Part shown: positions 21,544 to 30,844 of the stretch, piece after piece
How the letters are laid out: the number at the start of each line of letters is the position of its first letter
Numbering within the stretch: the first letter of the stretch is position 1
From: Macrothele yani
Lineage: Eukaryota; Arthropoda; Arachnida; Araneae; Macrothelidae
Assembly: GCA_039090855.1 (NCBI GenBank)
Contig: CM077034.1
Span: 16,537,219 to 16,601,218, forward strand
Reading direction: 5' to 3'
Length of the DNA: 64,000 nt
Translations under genes and position numbers: made by a program
Notes under the pieces: generated by a model
What the model was told of the DNA's origin: nothing
The model's database searches: none
Seen by the model: the letters and a program-made list of their open reading frames with translations, nothing else

Positions 21544-22445
21544 AAATGGGCCATAGACTAGAACAAGTAATAATCCGACTGGGCAAGATCCGGTCTATAT
21601 ATGCTCGGTGTGGAATTAGTTCGATTCCGTTAAGTTCCTGGAGTTTTTTCTGTTCACCAGTGACGGGAACTTATCTCATCGGCTGCAGATGTTCAGAGTA
21701 GAAGTTGGCGTTGATGGCCCGACCGTCTGGAACAAATTCGTAATGGATTATCCCCTCGAAATTTCACCGGACGCAGAGCATCATCTTGTGCTCAGAAGCG
21801 CCCAAGTTTGGAAACAGGTTAGGGAAACTCTCCAGGGTTCAACCACTGCCGTTGTGTGTTAGGAATACGGAAAGGGACCCACTTTTCATCGCACGTAACA
21901 ATTCTCTTCATCGAACAAACATCGCGCGGGTTTTCCAGGAGTTTTCTGCAAACTTCCACTCGGGGGTTTGCTTCAGCTGGCGTCAGTTCGTGAGGGACAA
22001 TGCGGAAGCTCCTGTTGACCTTGCCGAGGTCCTGAAGGTGACGTACCACGGTGGTCTGTGATATGCCCAGCTCGTCTAATGATCTCAAGAGTGCTGATTG
22101 TCGGATTTGCTTCTAGGGTCTCTCCGAATCCACGGTTCGCGGCCTCCTGACCTTGCCTGATCGTCGAGGTTTCTGTCACGTGAGCGAAATTTCTTGAACC
22201 ATCTGGTCGCGGTGCTGTGGTGCACGGAGCCTTCCCCTTTCGCATGACAAATGTTTTGTGTTGCTTGAGTGGCGTTATGGCCGAGTACCAAACTCGTAAA
22301 GCAAAAGTTCCCTAATTAGCCGGTTGTGGCCGTTCCTCTTTTTGGCGTCCCAACCACAGACGGAACAAAGACATGCAATGCTGTTCACAGCAACGACTAC
22401 CACTTGATATCCATTTCGACTGACTGCAGTGCGCGACTTGAAGTA
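21544..22445 (-). pseudogene. Mariner transposase, N-terminal and catalytic part
   Basis: Read with frame changes on the minus strand: LLLYEFGTRP / LGHNATQATQNICHAKGEGS, then WFKKFRSRDRNLDDQARSGG, ISQTTVVRHLQDLGKVNRS, IVTCDEKWV (usual VTGDEKW, Gly changed to Cys), FEGIIHYEFVPDGRAINANF and finally DLAQSDYYLF followed by a stop and SMAHF, where the array begins. First and third catalytic Asp are readable. The second (usually DNA.PHTA) was not found, which suggests a deletion in addition to the frameshifts. Confidence 0.8.
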
Positions 22446-23852
22446 CACTGCTGGCCACCCAAAATGCAACACCAAGACTGACACGAGATAGCAAAGTCAG
22501 ATTTCCTGGACACATAACAACGGATACAAAGATGAAACGATTGAGGTTACCGGCCCGTGCGACTTGCGGAACACGCAGACATCAATAGTTCGTGTGCCCC
22601 TTCCCCCCCCCCATGGCAGGCAATAACGGCCGCTACACGCCGCTGCATCGAACGAAAGAGGCTTTGGATGTGGGCTTGGGGTATGTCGGTCCAGGATGCT
22701 TTCACACGTTGCCACAGTTCATCACGGGTGGTGCTTGCCGGGCCACTCGGTTGCCGATCAGCCACCAGACGTGTTCGATATGCGACATATCGGGAGAACA
22801 GGCGGGCCACGGCAGCAGTGACACCTGGTGGGCCGTGAAGAATTGTTGCACGATGCGTGCCACGTGCGGGCGCGCATTGTCCTGTTGAAACGTGGCCTCT
22901 GGCAGGTCCTGCAGGTAAGGGAGGACTACAGGCTCCAATACGTCGGAGATGGTGCGGTGCCTGTTTTTGATTGTGCCGGCAATGGGTACCAGAAGGGTGC
23001 GGGTGTCATATCCAATTTCGCCCCAAACCATAACGCTAGGCGACGGAACGGTATGGCATTGCATAATGCAGGCGTCATACAGTCTCTTGCCGCGGTGCCG
23101 CCACACGTGGATCCGACCATCGTGGTGTCGCAAGCAGAAGCGGGATTCGTCGGAGAAGAAAATGTTGCGCCATTCCGTAGTCCAGGTGCGACGTTCAACG
23201 GCCCACTGCCGCCGCACTCGCCGGTGGTGTAACGTCAATGGTAATCGGAGCAATGGGCACCGTGCGACAACTCCCAGCTCCTGCAGACGATGTCGAACGG
23301 TACGTGCTGACACAGGTTGCTGCGCAACACACCCTAATTCCTGCGCTAACGTTCGTGATGTGGCAGTGCGAGCCGTCAATGCCCGCTGCACAACATGCCG
23401 GTCCTCTCGTTCGGTGGTGTTCCGCGGCTGCGGCAATCGCTCACGTCGGTCCGTCCGTCTCTCCTACACCCACCGAATCCATACTCGCCTCACTGTGGCC
23501 GGATGTCGTCCCACACGCGGGCGCCGATGTCTCGGTACGACAAACAGCTGGCGCGATAAGCCACTATTCGTCCTCTGTCGAACTCCGAAAAGTGTTGGAA
23601 TGACTGCCGTATTCTGCGACGAGGCATCAGGAAGCTTCCCACGCACAGGTCCGGCAGCACAATACACTTCCACTACTTACACCCCGCCTTCTGTGCACCC
23701 TTCTTATAGTGCTTCTGGGTGGCGTGCCTGGCGCACATTATTTGCATATGCCCTGCAATGCTAATCGTTTGCATGTCCTCTCGCGGGCGACGCGAATTTC
23801 AGGCCAATCGGATGCTTCCTTCTTGGTGTTGCGTTTTGGGTGGCCAGCAGTG
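22446..23852 (-). mobile_element. Tc1-like transposon nested in the mariner
   Basis: TA at 22444-22445 and 23853-23854. Inverted repeats cactgctggccacccaaaat at the left and their near complement at the right. Length is 1,407 bp. It belongs to the same family as the element at 49763-51168, which lies in the opposite orientation. Confidence 0.9.
22590..23627 (-). pseudogene. Tc1-like transposase (copy 1 of family)
   Basis: Start MPRRRIRQSF at 23627. The long open part covers TEREDRHVVQRALTARTATS, FFSDESRFCLRHHDGRIHVW, FQQDNARPHVARIVQQFF and SPDMSHIEHVW, followed by a frame change into STTRDELWQRVKASWTDIP and a C-terminus near 22600. The catalytic Asp, Asp, Glu are present with 34 residues between the last two. 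Compared with the copy at 49995-51036 there are frameshifts near the N-terminus and after IEHVWWLIGNRVARQAP, so it is inactive. Confidence 0.85.
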
Positions 23853-23993
23853 TAGTTTAAACACGTGACTTTCCCCGCCGCAAAACATGCGTTTATGCAA
23901 ATATAGCAAAACTTTCGACTCACCCTTTGTAAAGAAACTGTTTTTTTTTTGTTTTTTTTTTTTTTTTTGAGGTTTAGCGACCACCGTGAGCTT

Positions 23994-25137
23994 CAACAAT
24001 TTTTATTTGGAGCAAACATGGACAGGAAGATACAGATGGCCTGCGCTTAACAGTTACCAAAAGATAAACAAGTGGATGACCTATTTACAATGACAATGAG
24101 ATATTTACATTATGTGGATGCACTATATACAATGTAAGCAAATTCATAACACTGACAATACTGGACTGATGGGTTGACTTACTCTATGTACAACATATGT
24201 TCGCAATGTGCATCAGCAGAGTGCCATCTCTAATAGGTGAACACCAGTACAAGGTATAACTATAAATTTTACAGTGCAAAAACAAACATGTATATTTTGA
24301 GCAATCTTGAGAAAAAAGAAGAAAGGAGCAGACGGTTTATACTTTTCAGTATCTGAAAGATAAGCGAATAAATGATCTATCCACAATGATGGTGTGAACT
24401 CTATACAAATTGAATGCAATATCTCTCTTGTGAAACGCTGTCAAATTACAAAAAGAACTATTACTTAGGCTTAAACAAGTGCCTCAATCACAGTGCTGTA
24501 GATTAACTTGTAATGAACAACAACATATGTACACAAGGTGCAACGGCATAGGGAAAACATTAATAAAGAATTACAATTCCATGGTACAACTGTAAATTTC
24601 ACAGTGCAAAGAGTAAAGTATATTAGTACAAACAGAACTTGCGTTTTACAGAAAATTTATACTTCGAGTACAATACAAATAATGAAAATATGAAACTGAC
24701 TCTTTGTACAGCAAATGTGCAATACAGCGCAGAACATTATATAATAGACTGATTATTTCCTGATAGGCACATGTGACATGAGAAAAACCACACTGTGTAA
24801 CATTAACATATAATTGAAATACTATCAAAGCGTTTGCTCAGCACCATGAGCATAAAACTTAAGACATGTAATCGTGACCCAACATGCGAAATGTGCCAAA
24901 CATAAATTTTACAGTGCAATTACGAAAGTACGTTAGTATATACAAAACTGAGCTTTTGGCATAGCAACTATACTTCAGGTATAGTACAAATATCTGAACG
25001 AGGAACAATTATTCTTTGTACAACAAAAAGTGCTAAACCTCGCTGAACATTGTGTATTTGACTGATCATATACCTTTATGTACATGTAACATGATCAAAA
25101 ACCCCACTGTGCAAAATTAATAATTAAATTTAAACAT
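23994..25137. repeat. Diverged ~310-bp tandem repeats
   Basis: The string aattttacagtgcaa (or aatttcacagtgcaa) recurs at about 24264, 24594 and 24904, each followed by related text ending in ctttgtaca(a/g)ca(a)a and tgctgaacat-like strings. Identity between units is low, so the array is old. Without ORFs of note. Its flanks coincide with an interruption in the SINE body (gtgagc / aacttaatgggc). Confidence 0.6.
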
Positions 25138-25996
25138 TGCAACTTAATGGGCTATAAGCAGTCGCCCGTCCCTAATTTAGGGTCACTGGTTCCAGGGAAG
25201 GGAGAGAGCCAGTGCCGTAAGACAAACACAACATCCATTCATTGATTGATTGGAGGTTTAACGACCACCGTGAGCAACTCAATGAGCTATAAGCAGTCGC
25301 CCGTCCCTAATTTAGGGTCACTGGTTCCAGGGAAGGGAGAGAGCCAGTGCCGTAAGACAAACACAACATCCATTCATTGATTGATTGGAGGTTTAACGAC
25401 CACCGTGAGCAACTCAATGGGCTATAAGCAGTCGCCCGTCCCTAATTTAGGGTCACTGGTTCCAGGGAAGGGAGAGAGCCAGTGTCGTAAGACAAACACA
25501 ACATCCATTCATTGATTGATTGGATGTTTAACGACCACCGTGAGCAACTCAATGAGCTATAAGCAGTCGCCCGTCCCTAATTTAGGGTCACTGGTTCCAG
25601 GGAAGGGAGAGAGCCAGTGCCGTAAGACAAACACAACATCCATTCATTGATTGGTGGGAGGTTTAACGACCACCGTGAGCAACTCAATGGGCTATAAGCA
25701 GTCGCCCGTCCCTAATTTAGGGTCACTGGTTCCAGGGAAGGGAGAGAGCCAGTGCCGTAAGACAAACACAACATCCATTCATTGATTGATGGGAGGTTTA
25801 ACGACCACCGTGAGCAACTCAATGGGCTATAAGCAGTCGCCCGTCCCTAATTTAGGGTCACTGGTTCCAGGGAAGGGAGAGAGCCAGTGCCGTAAGACAA
25901 ACACAACATCCATGCCTGACCGGGATTCGAACCCGGACCCCTTACGGACGAATGATCAGAGGCCAACGCCTTAGACCACTGCGCCACCGGGGCGGC
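25138..25996 (-). repeat. 135-bp tandem expansion of SINE body, ending in the tRNA-like head
   Basis: The string acgaccaccgtgagcaactc recurs at 25261, 25396, 25531, 25666 and 25801 (period exactly 135 bp). Each unit runs from the SINE tail to catccattcattgattgatt. Only the last unit continues into the tRNA-like head at 25910-25996, with ggattcgaacccggac. Units are almost identical, so the expansion is recent. Its period equals that of the unrelated array at 19436, which looks like coincidence. Confidence 0.9.
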
Positions 25997-26008
25997 ATAA
26001 AGAAACTG

Positions 26009-27037
26009 TGGACGGGTGTGATCAAAGATGTCATTCAGGAAAAAAAAAATTGGATCATGGGCAACTCGGCAAAGAATGTGCTGAGAGAGTGGGTGGGTGT
26101 GGTTTTTTTTTTTTCTTAGGAGGAATAGTGAATGATAGAAAAAGAAAGGAAAGTAGGGAAGGAACATAACAGGAAGAAAGGAAGTTAATCAGGAAGTCAG
26201 TGACACATCTCGTGATCGTGGATACCCGAAGAATAGGCAGCGAAAAAGACTTGACCCGTGTGTTCGTCCAAAAGATAGAAACTGAGGGGGTCATCTGTGA
26301 GATCAAGAGACTACGACGCCGATCGGTAGAGCTCAACCTGATTACAGAGATCGCATTAATTTGGGAGGGTGGGTGACAGACGGAGAAAGAGAAGATAAAA
26401 TGAAAAGGAGGAGGGCGAAAAAAAAAAAAAAAAAAAAAAAATGGTGGACAGTCTGACCCACTTCGAGGGAACAAGGGAAACCTGGTTCTCCGAGATCCAC
26501 ATCGGAAGGTTCCAAAAGGGAAGGGATTTCTTCTCTCTCTTATCGAGAGCATTACCGAACATTAACATGTATGTCCATTCAAGGATGTGAAATCAACAAT
26601 AAGAACAACCTGACCTCATTGTTGCAAATGCACAATCCTTCCGGCTCCAAGGCGATATAATTCTTCGGTGGTGCTGTTTCATTATACTGTTGTTTCTTCC
26701 CTTTCTCCCAGATTTTGCTGATAACTCCAAGTGCTAGTGAAATTGGAAACTATAAAAGTGAACTCAGATCATATCTTTCCGAATATATTAGCATCTGTTT
26801 TGAACGAGGCGATATTTCATTTCATTCTTTTCTTTTTCCCCGTCATATTACCGTATGATACTCATTCAGATGCTCCCTGTTAATAACACGATGCAATGTT
26901 AAAAAAAAAAAAAAATCTACTTAAAATAGAGAACCTGAACCTACTCGGAGTTTTTTTTTTTTTAAGTACAATCGTTTCGTAAACGTGACATGCTCAAATA
27001 TAAGTAACAATACGCACTTACAAATAGTCCATAAATA
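26009..27037. other. No confirmed gene; A/T runs and one coding-like stretch
   Basis: Contains homopolymers at about 26040, 26103, 26420-26441, 26905 and 26951. On the plus strand 26170-26376 stays open for about 68 codons without a Met, with mixed composition (SVTHLVIVDTRRIGSEKDLT and on), between a pyrimidine-rich ttcttag and a ggtgggt string. It could be an exon or TE remnant, but I recognise no family. Confidence 0.35.
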
Positions 27038-27296
27038 CAGTGTGTCCGAGAATTATTAAACACACTACAAAATTATATAAAACAAAACATTAAACAGATA
27101 GAAAGAAACTGACTGTACTAACTTAACTACACAAGTTAATAAATTTCGATGTGAGATCCATTAGTTGCTCGTAGTACGTCCAAGCGATACTCGATTCCAT
27201 GCCATGTATTTGCAAGCAACTGAGGAGTTATGGAATTAATAGCAGCTGTCATACGCTGCTTCAGTTCCTGCAAATCAGCACAATAGACACGATCCT
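27038..27296 (-). mobile_element. 3' fragment of a Tc1/mariner-type element (unexpanded)
   Basis: Starts after TA with cagtgtgtccgagaattatt, the terminal sequence of the element at 27840. It continues into the C-terminal transposase codons, whose minus-strand reading is LKQRMTAAINSITPQLLANT and then HGIEYRLDVLRATNGSHIEI with a stop. Here those codons are present only once, whereas at 27876-30543 the equivalent segment is repeated about 20 times. It breaks off at about 27296. Confidence 0.8.
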
Positions 27297-27600
27297 ATGT
27301 ACTGACCTTTGACCCCATTTCATTTGTTTTCAATAGGGATCGTTCACAGGTGGTTCCCTACCACATACTAAAATTCCATTGAAACCGAACCACATTTACG
27401 CAAGTTATGACGCATAAGAGCAATGGAATGGATCCCGCTCCTATGTCCTGACCTTTGACCCTGTTTCGCCCATTTTCAATAGGGTTCGTCCCCATGTGGT
27501 CCCCTACCACATACTAAAATTTCGTCGAAATCGAACCATTTTCACGTGAGTTATCGTGCGGACAGACGGCCAGACAAAGCTGGAGCATACACGCTTCTTC
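27297..27600. repeat. Two diverged ~125-bp units, then cagacgg motif
   Basis: tcctatgt(a/c)ctgacctttgac recurs at 27293 and 27450, each followed by caataggg(a/t)tcgt, a ccctaccacatactaaaat string and cgaacca. The second ends in gttatcgtgcggacagacgg. No coding potential. Confidence 0.6.
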
Positions 27601-27875
27601 AACCTACGGCTGGAAAGCGTAAAAAATTGATGAAAATTGTCGGTGACGTAATTTTGCCAGTGTCACCATTCCGGTCTTCCTTAAATTGCTCTTAGTTGCT
27701 TCTTTATTTGGAATGGTCAGACGAGGTCAGATATGTCTATTGTTCATTCCTATCCCCTCCCCCCCCATCCGTGCGAATTTCCCACTTGTATTCCACCAAA
27801 GAAAGAAGAGAGCAAACTGGTGTTGTATCAAAGAATATACAGGGTGTCCGAGAATTATTGGACACATTACAAAAT

Positions 27876-30543
27876 TATATAAAACAAAACATTAAACAGA
27901 TAGAAAGAAACTAACTGTACTAACTTACAATGTAAGTACACAAGTTAATAAATTTCGATGTGAGATCCATTAGTTGCTCGTAGTACGTCCAAGCGATACT
28001 CGATTCCATGCCATAAAACAAAACATTAAACAGATAGAAAGAAACTGACTGTACTAACTTACAATGTAACTACACAAGTTAATAAATTTCGATGTGAGAT
28101 CCATTAGTTGCTCGTAGTACGTCCAAGCGATACTCGATTTCATGCCATAAAACAAAACATTAAACAGATAGAAAGAAACTGACTGTACTAACTTACAATG
28201 TAACTACACAAGTTAATAAATTTCGATGTGAGATCCATTAGTTGCTCGTAGTACGTCCAAGCGATACTCGATTCCATGCCATAAAACAAAACATTAAACA
28301 GATAGAAAGAAACTGACTGTACTAACTTACAATGTAACTACACAAGTTAATAAATTTCGATGTGAGATCCATTAGTTGCTCGTAGTACGTCCAAGCGATA
28401 CTCGATTTCATGCCATAAAACAAAACATTAAACAGATAGAAAGAAACTGACTGTACTAACTTACAATGTAACTACACAAGTTAATAAATTTCGATGTGAG
28501 ATCCATTAGTTGCTCGTAGTACGTCCAAGCGATACTCGATTCCATGCCATAAAACAAAACATTAAACAGATAGAAAGAAACTGACTGTACTAACTTACAA
28601 TGTAAGTACACAAGTTAATAAATTTCGATGTGAGATCCATTAGTTGCTCGTAGTACGTCCAAGCGATACTCGATTCCATGCCATAAAACAAAACATTAAA
28701 CAGATAGAAAGAAACTGACTGTACTAACTTACAATGTAACTACACAAGTTAATAAATTTCGATGTGAGATCCATTAGTTGCTCGTAGTACGTCCAACCGA
28801 TACTCGATTCCATGCCATAAAACAAAACATTAAACAGATAGAAAGAAACTGACTGTACTAACTTACAATGTAAGTACACAAGTTAATAAATTTCGATGTG
28901 AGATCCATTAGTTGCTCGTAGTACGTCCAAGCGATACTCGATTTCATGCCATAAAACAAAACATTAAACAGATAGAAAGAAACTGACTGTACTAACTTAC
29001 AATGTAACTACACAAGTTAATAAATTTCGATGTGAGATCCATTAGTTGCTCGTAGTACGTCCAAGCGATGCTCGATTCCATGCCATAAAACAAAACATTA
29101 AACAGATAGAAAAAAACTGACTGTACTAACTTACAATGTAAGTACACAAGTTAATAAATTTCGATGTGAGATCCATTAGTTGCTCGTAGTACGTCCAAGC
29201 GATACTCGATTCCATGCCATAAAACAAAACATTAAACAGATAGAAAGAAACTGACTGTACTAACTTACAATGTAAGTACACAAGTTAATAAATTTCGATG
29301 TGAGATCCATTAGTTGCTCGTAGTACGTCCAAGCGATACTCGATTTCATGCCATAAAACAAAACATTAAACAGATAGAAAGAAACTGACTGTACTAACTT
29401 ACAATGTAACTACACAAGTTAATAAATTTCGATGTGAGATCCATTAGTTGCTCGTAGTACGTCCAAGCGATACTCGATTCCATGCCATAAAACAAAACAT
29501 TAAACAGATAGAAAGAAACTGACTGTACTAACTTACAATGTAAGTACACAAGTTAATAAATTTCGATGTGAGATCCATTAGTTGCTCGTAGTACGTCCAA
29601 GCGATACTCGATTTCATGCCATAAAACAAAACATTAAACAGATAGAAAGAAACTGACTGTACTAACTTACAATGTAACTACACAAGTTAATAAATTTCGA
29701 TGTGAGATCCATTAGTTGCTCGTAGTACGTCCAAGCGATACTCGATTCCATGCCATAAAACAAAACATTAAACAGATAGAAAGAAACTGACTGTACTAAC
29801 TTACAATGTAAGTACACAAGTTAATAAATTTCGATGTGAGATCCATTAGTTGCTCGTAGTACGTCCAAGCGATACTCGATTTCATGCCATAAAACAAAAC
29901 ATTAAACAGATAGAAAGAAACTGACTGTACTAACTTACAATGTAACTACACAAGTTAATAAATTTCGATGTGAGATCCATTAGTTGCTCGTAGTACGTCC
30001 AAGCGATACTCGATTTCATGCCATAAAACAAAACATTAAACAGATAGAAAGAAACTGACTGTACTAACTTACAATGTAAGTACACAAGTTAATAAATTTC
30101 GATGTGAGATCCATTAGTTGCTCGTAGTACGTCCAAGCGATACTCGATTCCATGCCATAAAACAAAACATTAAACAGATAGAAAGAAACTGACTGTACTA
30201 ACTTACAATGTAAGTACACAAGTTAATAAATTTCGATGTGAGATCCATTAGTTGCTCGTAGTACGTCCAAGCGATACTCGATTCCATGCCATAAAACAAA
30301 ACATTAAACAGATAGAAAGAAACTGACTGTACTAACTTACAATGTAAGTACACAAGTTAATAAATTTCGATGTGAGATCCATTAGTTGCTCGTAGTACGT
30401 CCAAGCGATACTCGATTTCATGCCATAAAACAAAACATTAAACAGATAGAAAGAAACTGACTGTACTAACTTACAATGTAACTACACAAGTTAATAAATT
30501 TCGATGTGAGATCCATTAGTTGCTCGTAGTACGTCCAAGCGAT
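27876..30543. repeat. 134-bp tandem array, about 20 units
   Basis: gccataaaacaaaacattaa recurs every 134 bp (28010, 28144, 28278 and on). Each unit holds 3' noncoding sequence plus the last ~20 transposase codons and stop (minus strand, EYRLDVLRATNGSHIE). Units are about 99 percent alike; they differ mainly at gtaa(g/c)tac and gatt(c/t)cat. From about unit 8 to 15 the two variants alternate, forming a 268-bp dimer repeat. The array ends where gattccatgccatgtatttg resumes the unique transposase sequence. Confidence 0.95.
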
Positions 30544-30720
30544 ACTCGATTCCATGCCATGTATTTGCAAGCAACTGAGGAGTTATGGAATTAATAGCAG
30601 CTGTCATACGCTGCTTTAGTTCCTGCAAATCAGTACAATTAGACACGATCCTCCACATAACCCCACATGAAATAATCCAATGGAGTTAGATCTGGAGGCC
30701 AATCCATCTGTTGGGCAAAT
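30540..30720 (-). pseudogene. Tc1/mariner-type transposase C-terminal piece
   Basis: Minus-strand reading: PPDLTPLDYFMWGYVEDRV, a frame change, then CTDLQELKQRMTAAINSITP and LLANTWHGIEYRLDVLRATN. The block LTPLDYFMWG carries the third catalytic Asp of a DDD-type enzyme. The upstream catalytic domain is absent because the element is interrupted or deleted here. Confidence 0.75.
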
Positions 30721-30844
30721 ACTCATTTAGGCACTTACGTACACACGTTGACCAATGCGGAGGCATTGGTCACAGTTCTCTGGTTGCTTTATGAACGGAT
30801 TTCCTGGGGCTTCGTCGGAAACTTTCATTAACTTGGTCATACTC

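Larger units (their letters stand above)
19226..23929 (-). mobile_element. Mariner inflated to 4.7 kb by an array and a nested Tc1
   Basis: The outer ends are inverted repeats (cagaaggtgagtcgaaagtt at 19226; its near complement ends at 23929) next to TA at both sides. Inside are the mariner C-terminus (19290-19435), a 135-bp tandem array (19436-21543), the rest of the transposase (21544-22445), a complete Tc1 element (22446-23852) and the 5' end. Removing the array and the Tc1 leaves about 1.18 kb, a normal mariner length. This supports one original element. Confidence 0.8.
23930..26008 (-). mobile_element. Expanded SINE (family B) between one pair of target duplications
   Basis: The 11-mer taaagaaactg occurs at 23930-23940 and 25998-26008. 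Just inside the left copy is a T-rich tail and the SINE 3' end (gaggtttagcgaccaccgtg). Just inside the right copy is the tRNA-like head (ending at 25996). Between them lie a 1.1-kb insertion and a tandem expansion of SINE body. The simplest reading is one minus-oriented SINE insertion, later enlarged from about 0.25 to 2.06 kb. Confidence 0.7.

Noticed and set aside
19858..21561. 567-codon plus-strand ORF as a real repeat protein
   Set aside because: It exists only because the 135-bp repeat period is a multiple of three. The sequence is a 45-residue word repeated, begins inside a unit and lies within a broken mariner.
25138..25996. Relation between the two 135-bp arrays (19436 and 25138)
   Set aside because: Equal period but unrelated sequence; one is SINE body, the other is a separate satellite.
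27876..30543. CRISPR or rDNA-spacer-like array
   Set aside because: Uniform 134-bp units without spacers, traceable to the 3' end of a transposase gene.
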